Part shown: piece by piece, positions 5,732 through 8,804 of the stretch
Layout: each line of letters opens with the position of its first letter
Position numbering within the stretch: position 1 is the stretch's first letter
Origin: Bacillota bacterium
GTDB taxonomy: Bacteria > Bacillota > Clostridia > Acetivibrionales > DTU013
NCBI GenBank assembly: GCA_023399355.1
Contig: JAEWQC010000033.1
Location: forward strand, 1-8,804
Direction of reading: 5' to 3'
Length of the DNA: 8,804 nucleotides
Position numbers and translations under genes: made by a program
The notes under the pieces: generated by a model
Seen by the model: only the letters and a program-made list of their open reading frames with translations
Told to the model about the DNA's origin: nothing
Databases searched by the model: none

Positions 5732-8362
5732 TCAACCCTTCCTTGCCTTTTGCTGCAGGCGGTACAATACGTTCATCGCATCGAGCGGTGTAATTGTTGA
5801 AACATCTATGGCTTTCAATTCCTCAAGTACTTCCTTGAAGGTCTTGTCCGCCTTTTCTTCGGCAGCTCCGGCATAAAAGAGCTCCATTTGCCCGTCCAGC
5901 GTTACCTTTTTTCTTCTGGATCTATTTTCACGTTTGCTGATATCTGCATCCTCAAGCTCCTTCAGAAGCTCTTTTGCCCTGTCTATGACAGGCTGCGGCA
6001 CACCTGCCAGTCTGGCCACCTGAATTCCGTAGCTTCCATCGGCTCCGCCCCGTATGATCTTCCTGAGGAATATGATATCCTCTCCCTTTTCCTTGACCGC
6101 GATGCAATAATTCTTGATTCCCGGCAGCTTGCCTTCCAGCTCGGTCAGTTCATGGTAATGGGTGGCAAAGAGCGTTCTGCTCCCCACTTTTTCACTGTCT
6201 GAGATGTATTCAATAACGGACCAGGCAATACTTAGCCCGTCAAAAGTACTTGTACCCCTCCCGATCTCATCCAGTACCAAAAGGCTTCTAGGTGTCGCAT
6301 TTTCGAGGATTCCCGCCACCTCCGACATTTCCACCATGAACGTACTCTGCCCGGCTGCAAGATCATCCGAAGCTCCGACCCTGGTAAATATCCTGTCTGC
6401 GATACCAATTACCGCCGCACTTGCCGGTACAAAGCTGCCAATTTGAGCCATCAGCACAATAAGCGCGACCTGTCTCATATAGGTAGACTTACCTGCCATA
6501 TTCGGACCGGTGATGATTGAAAGTCTGTCCTCCTGCAAATCAAGCAGTGTGTCATTGGGCACGAAGGCTCCCTGTTCCAGCATTCTTTCCACGACCGGAT
6601 GCCTGCCGCCCTCTATTTGTATCCTGCCTTCAGCATTGACTTCCGGCTTGCAGTAATTCTCCCTGTCGGCAACCTCAGCCAGAGAACAGAGCACATCCAG
6701 TTCCGCAAGGCATAAGGCGGTATTTTTAATTCTTGCCACCTGAGAAGCTATTTTTTCCCTGATCTCGGTAAATAGCCTGTATTCCAGTTCAATGACCTTC
6801 CCCTCGGCGCCAAGGATGGTTTCTTCCATCTCCTTCAGTTCCTGGGTGACAAATCTCTCGCAGTTGGCAAGTGTTTGTTTACGGATATATTCTTGCGGAA
6901 CAAGATGAAAGTAAGATTTCGTGACTTCCAGATAATATCCGAATACTTTCGTAAAACCGATTTTCAAATTACGGATACCTGTTTTCTCTTTCTCCGCTGC
7001 TTCAAGGGAGGCGATCCATTGCTTTCCGTCCGTGGATGCACACCTTAGCTTGTCCACCTCTTCATCGTAACCGGTTCTGATGATTCCGCCCTCTTTTACC
7101 GATACCGGGGGTTCGTCGACAATGGATCTTTCAATCAAGCTGCAGATGTCTTCCAGATCGTCCATCAGGTGGTTATCTCTGTCCGCCAGCACTGAAGTAC
7201 AGCTTGTGAGGATTTCCTTCACATACGGGACCTGCCCCAGAGAGTTTTTCAAGGCGTTCAGATCCCTGCAATTGGCGCTTCCCAGTACCACCTTGCCCAT
7301 TAGTCTTTCAATGTCGTGCACTCTTTTAAAAAGCTCCCTGAGTTCCATGCGTACCATGAATTTGTCCTTGAATTCCGATACGGCTTCCAACCTCTCGCGG
7401 ATATCTCCCATATTGACAAGCGGTTGTTCCACCCATCTTCGAAGTGTTCTGGCCCCCATGGAGGTCATCGTCCTGTCCAGCACCCACAGCAGAGTACCTT
7501 TACGTGCTTTCTCCCTCATGGTCTCCGTCAGTTCCAGATTTCTTCTGGTAGATATGTCAAGCATCATGTATTCTTCCAATTTATAAGGGGTAATCTTCTG
7601 AATATGTTCAAGACCAGCTTTCTGTGTTTGTTCCAGGTAATACAGCAAAGCTCCGGAAGCATTGATACAAAGCTCCGCCGTTTCTTCCGGAAGAGCTCCT
7701 GGACCTAGTCGTTGTTCGAGTGCGGCAGCAGAAGCCGCTTCATCAAAGCAAATTTCGTCCAGCGGTGATATGTATGTATTAAAACGTCTTCGTATCTGGT
7801 TCATTACTTCTGCTGACTGGAGCAAAGCCTGATTCACAATGATTTCGGCAGGTGAATACTTTGCAATCTCATCAAGCAGCTTGTTAAGCGTATTCCCCCA
7901 GGTAATCCTGGTAGTCGAAAGCTCGCCCGTTGAGATGTCAACAACAGCAAGACCGAACATAGAAGCTTTGGAATAGATTGAAACAAGATAATTGTTTTTC
8001 TTTTCATCCAGCATGGATGTATCGGTAATAGTTCCCGGGGTGACGATCCTAATGACTTCTCTTCGTACCAGTCCCTTTGCCAGGGCGGGATCCTCCACCT
8101 GCTCGCATATGGCTACCTTGTAGCCTTTTGTAATGAGTCTTGAAATATACCCGTCCACCGCATGAAATGGCACCCCACACATCGGAGCCCTTTCCTCCAT
8201 GCCGCAATCACGGCCGGTCAGCGTTATTTCAAGCTCTCTTGACGCAAGAGCCGCATCTTCAAAAAACATTTCATAGAAATCACCGAGTCTGAACATCAGG
8301 ATACAGTCACTGTGCTGCTCCTTCATATCCAGATATTGCTGCATCATAGGTGTTACCGGCAT
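5732..8362 (-). CDS. mutS: MutS, DNA mismatch recognition ATPase
   Basis: MutS dimers find mismatches and small loops, then form an ATP-bound sliding clamp that recruits MutL. The protein has 876 residues, close to the B. subtilis length. The mismatch-reading motif GDFYEMF contains Phe29 and Glu31. The ABC ATPase has Walker A TGPNMAGKST (618-627), the signature STFMVEMSE (673-681), Walker B LLVLDEIGRGTSTFDG (Asp698-Glu699) and FATHYHEL (732-739). QMELF (825-829) fits the beta-clamp binding pentapeptide, which tethers MutS to the replisome. The C-terminal TPLDAMNVLYRLQQKA is the usual dimer/tetramer tail. The ATG at 8362 is chosen because MPVTPMMQQYL is the family N-terminus and GAGG (8371-8374) lies 8 bases upstream. 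A TTG at 8401 would add 13 unconserved residues. This is MutS1, not the MutS2 paralogue, because it has the mismatch domain and no Smr domain. Confidence 0.98.
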   Translation of the reverse strand: MPVTPMMQQYLDMKEQHSDCILMFRLGDFYEMFFEDAALASRELEITLTGRDCGMEERAPMCGVPFHAVDGYISRLITKGYKVAICEQVEDPALAKGLVRREVIRIVTPGTITDTSMLDEKKNNYLVSIYSKASMFGLAVVDISTGELSTTRITWGNTLNKLLDEIAKYSPAEIIVNQALLQSAEVMNQIRRRFNTYISPLDEICFDEAASAAALEQRLGPGALPEETAELCINASGALLYYLEQTQKAGLEHIQKITPYKLEEYMMLDISTRRNLELTETMREKARKGTLLWVLDRTMTSMGARTLRRWVEQPLVNMGDIRERLEAVSEFKDKFMVRMELRELFKRVHDIERLMGKVVLGSANCRDLNALKNSLGQVPYVKEILTSCTSVLADRDNHLMDDLEDICSLIERSIVDEPPVSVKEGGIIRTGYDEEVDKLRCASTDGKQWIASLEAAEKEKTGIRNLKIGFTKVFGYYLEVTKSYFHLVPQEYIRKQTLANCERFVTQELKEMEETILGAEGKVIELEYRLFTEIREKIASQVARIKNTALCLAELDVLCSLAEVADRENYCKPEVNAEGRIQIEGGRHPVVERMLEQGAFVPNDTLLDLQEDRLSIITGPNMAGKSTYMRQVALIVLMAQIGSFVPASAAVIGIADRIFTRVGASDDLAAGQSTFMVEMSEVAGILENATPRSLLVLDEIGRGTSTFDGLSIAWSVIEYISDSEKVGSRTLFATHYHELTELEGKLPGIKNYCIAVKEKGEDIIFLRKIIRGGADGSYGIQVARLAGVPQPVIDRAKELLKELEDADISKRENRSRRKKVTLDGQMELFYAGAAEEKADKTFKEVLEELKAIDVSTITPLDAMNVLYRLQQKARKG
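5736..5743 (-). promoter_or_regulatory. Ribosome binding site of mutL inside the end of mutS
   Basis: On the minus strand AGGAAGGG lies 6 bases before the ATG at 5729 and no bases before the alternative TTG at 5735, so it favours the ATG. The mutS stop TGA (5734-5732) falls between site and start, leaving 2 bases (CG) between stop and ATG. This layout is typical of translational coupling and would keep the MutS:MutL ratio steady. Confidence 0.82.
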
Positions 8363-8381
8363 TTTTTTGACCTCACTTTTA

Positions 8382-8409
8382 AGGGCCGGACACTTTATCA
8401 ACCGGCCCT
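8382..8409 (-). promoter_or_regulatory. GC-rich hairpin between the ricA-like gene and mutS
   Basis: AGGGCCGG (8382-8389) and CCGGCCCT (8402-8409) form a perfect 8-bp stem around a 12-base loop. In the direction of transcription the stem is followed by TTAAAAGTGAGG, with no U-run, so it is not a standard terminator. It ends 7 bases before the mutS GAGG. Its loop holds the alternative TTG (8401), and one arm covers the GAGGG (8406-8410) that could serve that TTG, so pairing would favour the ATG. It could be an RNA stability or processing element. Confidence 0.65.
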
Positions 8410-8421
8410 CTTTGGTTCATT

Positions 8422-8804
8422 TCAGGCATGGCTCGATCCGCAGCCACTGCAGGAGGAGCAGTTTGATGAGGAACATCCCTCCCCGGTGATTGCAAAGGTT
8501 ATGATATCATTTATATTTTTCATCATTCCGTCGAAAGCATTCTTTGCTTCAAGATATTCAAGTGTTATCGGGTAGGTGTTCAGTTCGGTCTGCTTCGCCA
8601 TCAGCATATCCCTGATTTCACCGATCCGGACTTCTCCTTTTTTCTCTCTGGTTGCCTTGACCAGTTCGATCTGCAGCAGCCTGTAATCCTCCATCAGTCC
8701 CATTCCTTGATCATCGCCCTCCAAGGCGATTTCAGATTTCTTCAATCTTTGAAGTTCTGCAGAATCACCAATCGTTTCACCAAGCTCTTTTGCCTTGATT
8801 AATG
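8422..8804 (-). CDS. ymcA: RicA/YmcA-YlbF family protein with Cys-rich tail (5' end outside window)
   Basis: The frame is open to the right edge (codons visible from 8802). The TTG at 8745 is therefore not the likely start, and 126 residues are visible. The N-terminal part contains KAKELGETIGDSAELQRLKK, typical of the helical Com_YlbF family, followed by LMEDYRLLQIELVKATREKK and YPITLEYLEAKNAFDGMMKN. The tail has four Cys in the pattern C-x4-C-x2-C-x2-C. In B. subtilis, RicA (YmcA), RicF (YlbF) and RicT form a complex carrying 4Fe-4S clusters that promotes RNase Y-dependent mRNA maturation, competence, biofilm formation and sporulation. ymcA lies just upstream of the mutS-mutL region there, which favours RicA over RicF here. 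The tail is a likely cluster ligand by inference. About 15-20 N-terminal residues are missing. The stop is TGA, 59 bases before mutS, so co-transcription is likely. Confidence 0.8.
   Translation of the reverse strand, partial: LIKAKELGETIGDSAELQRLKKSEIALEGDDQGMGLMEDYRLLQIELVKATREKKGEVRIGEIRDMLMAKQTELNTYPITLEYLEAKNAFDGMMKNINDIITFAITGEGCSSSNCSSCSGCGSSHA

Noticed and set aside
5070..5793. Plus-strand frames of 129 and 123 codons at the mutL 5' end
   Set aside because: They overlap the conserved ATPase coding region, lack plausible starts and match no recognisable family.
7080..7586. 168-codon plus-strand frame inside mutS
   Set aside because: It is a shadow of a highly conserved gene, has no ribosome site, and its Ser/Leu-rich translation is typical of an antisense reading.

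Overview
The window looks like a chromosomal housekeeping segment from a Gram-positive Clostridia-type bacterium, possibly of the Clostridium cellulolyticum/thermocellum kind. The evidence is the AT-rich spacers, strong GGAGG-type ribosome sites, Gram-positive type LexA boxes (GAAC-N4-GTTC), a divergent lexA/LysM (yneA-like) pair, a MutL that carries its own endonuclease motif, and a RicA/YmcA-family gene directly before mutS. I cannot name the species.

Layout from left to right. (1) 1-839, plus strand: the C-terminal part of a membrane protein. It has a degenerate 8-residue repeat stretch, one membrane helix and about four TPR units, and its start lies outside the window. (2) 840-1031: a gene-free spacer with three tandem copies of a 37-38 bp unit, each resembling a ribosome site followed by ATG-AAA-AT. 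(3) 1032-2109: an SOS module. A small membrane-anchored LysM protein (minus strand, YneA-like) and lexA (plus strand) diverge from a compact control region with two near-consensus sigma-A promoters and three LexA boxes. (4) 2124-2161: a strong hairpin terminator after lexA that may also serve the operon converging on it. (5) 2209-8804, minus strand: a co-directional cluster read in the order ricA/ymcA-like (cut by the window edge), mutS, mutL, miaA, hfq.

How the genes fit together. MutS and MutL are nearly coupled (2 nt between stop and start) and form a methyl-independent mismatch repair pair. MutS has a clear beta-clamp motif near its C-terminus, and MutL has an intact DQHA(X)2E(X)4E nuclease motif. 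MiaA modifies A37 of tRNAs reading UNN codons, Hfq binds RNA, and the RicA-like protein belongs to a family acting in an Fe-S-containing complex that affects mRNA maturation. The cluster therefore joins DNA repair with RNA modification and RNA handling, and it faces the SOS repressor locus. LexA and the LysM protein very probably form a damage checkpoint: cleavage of LexA would release both promoters and the LysM protein would delay division, as YneA does in Bacillus subtilis.

I see no mobile element, CRISPR array, tRNA or rRNA, and no clearly new multi-gene system. The less ordinary signals are the initiation-like tandem repeats at 839-938, the GC-rich hairpin between ricA and mutS, the three-operator SOS control region, the repeat-rich linkers in the TPR protein and MutL, and the four-cysteine tail of the RicA-like protein.
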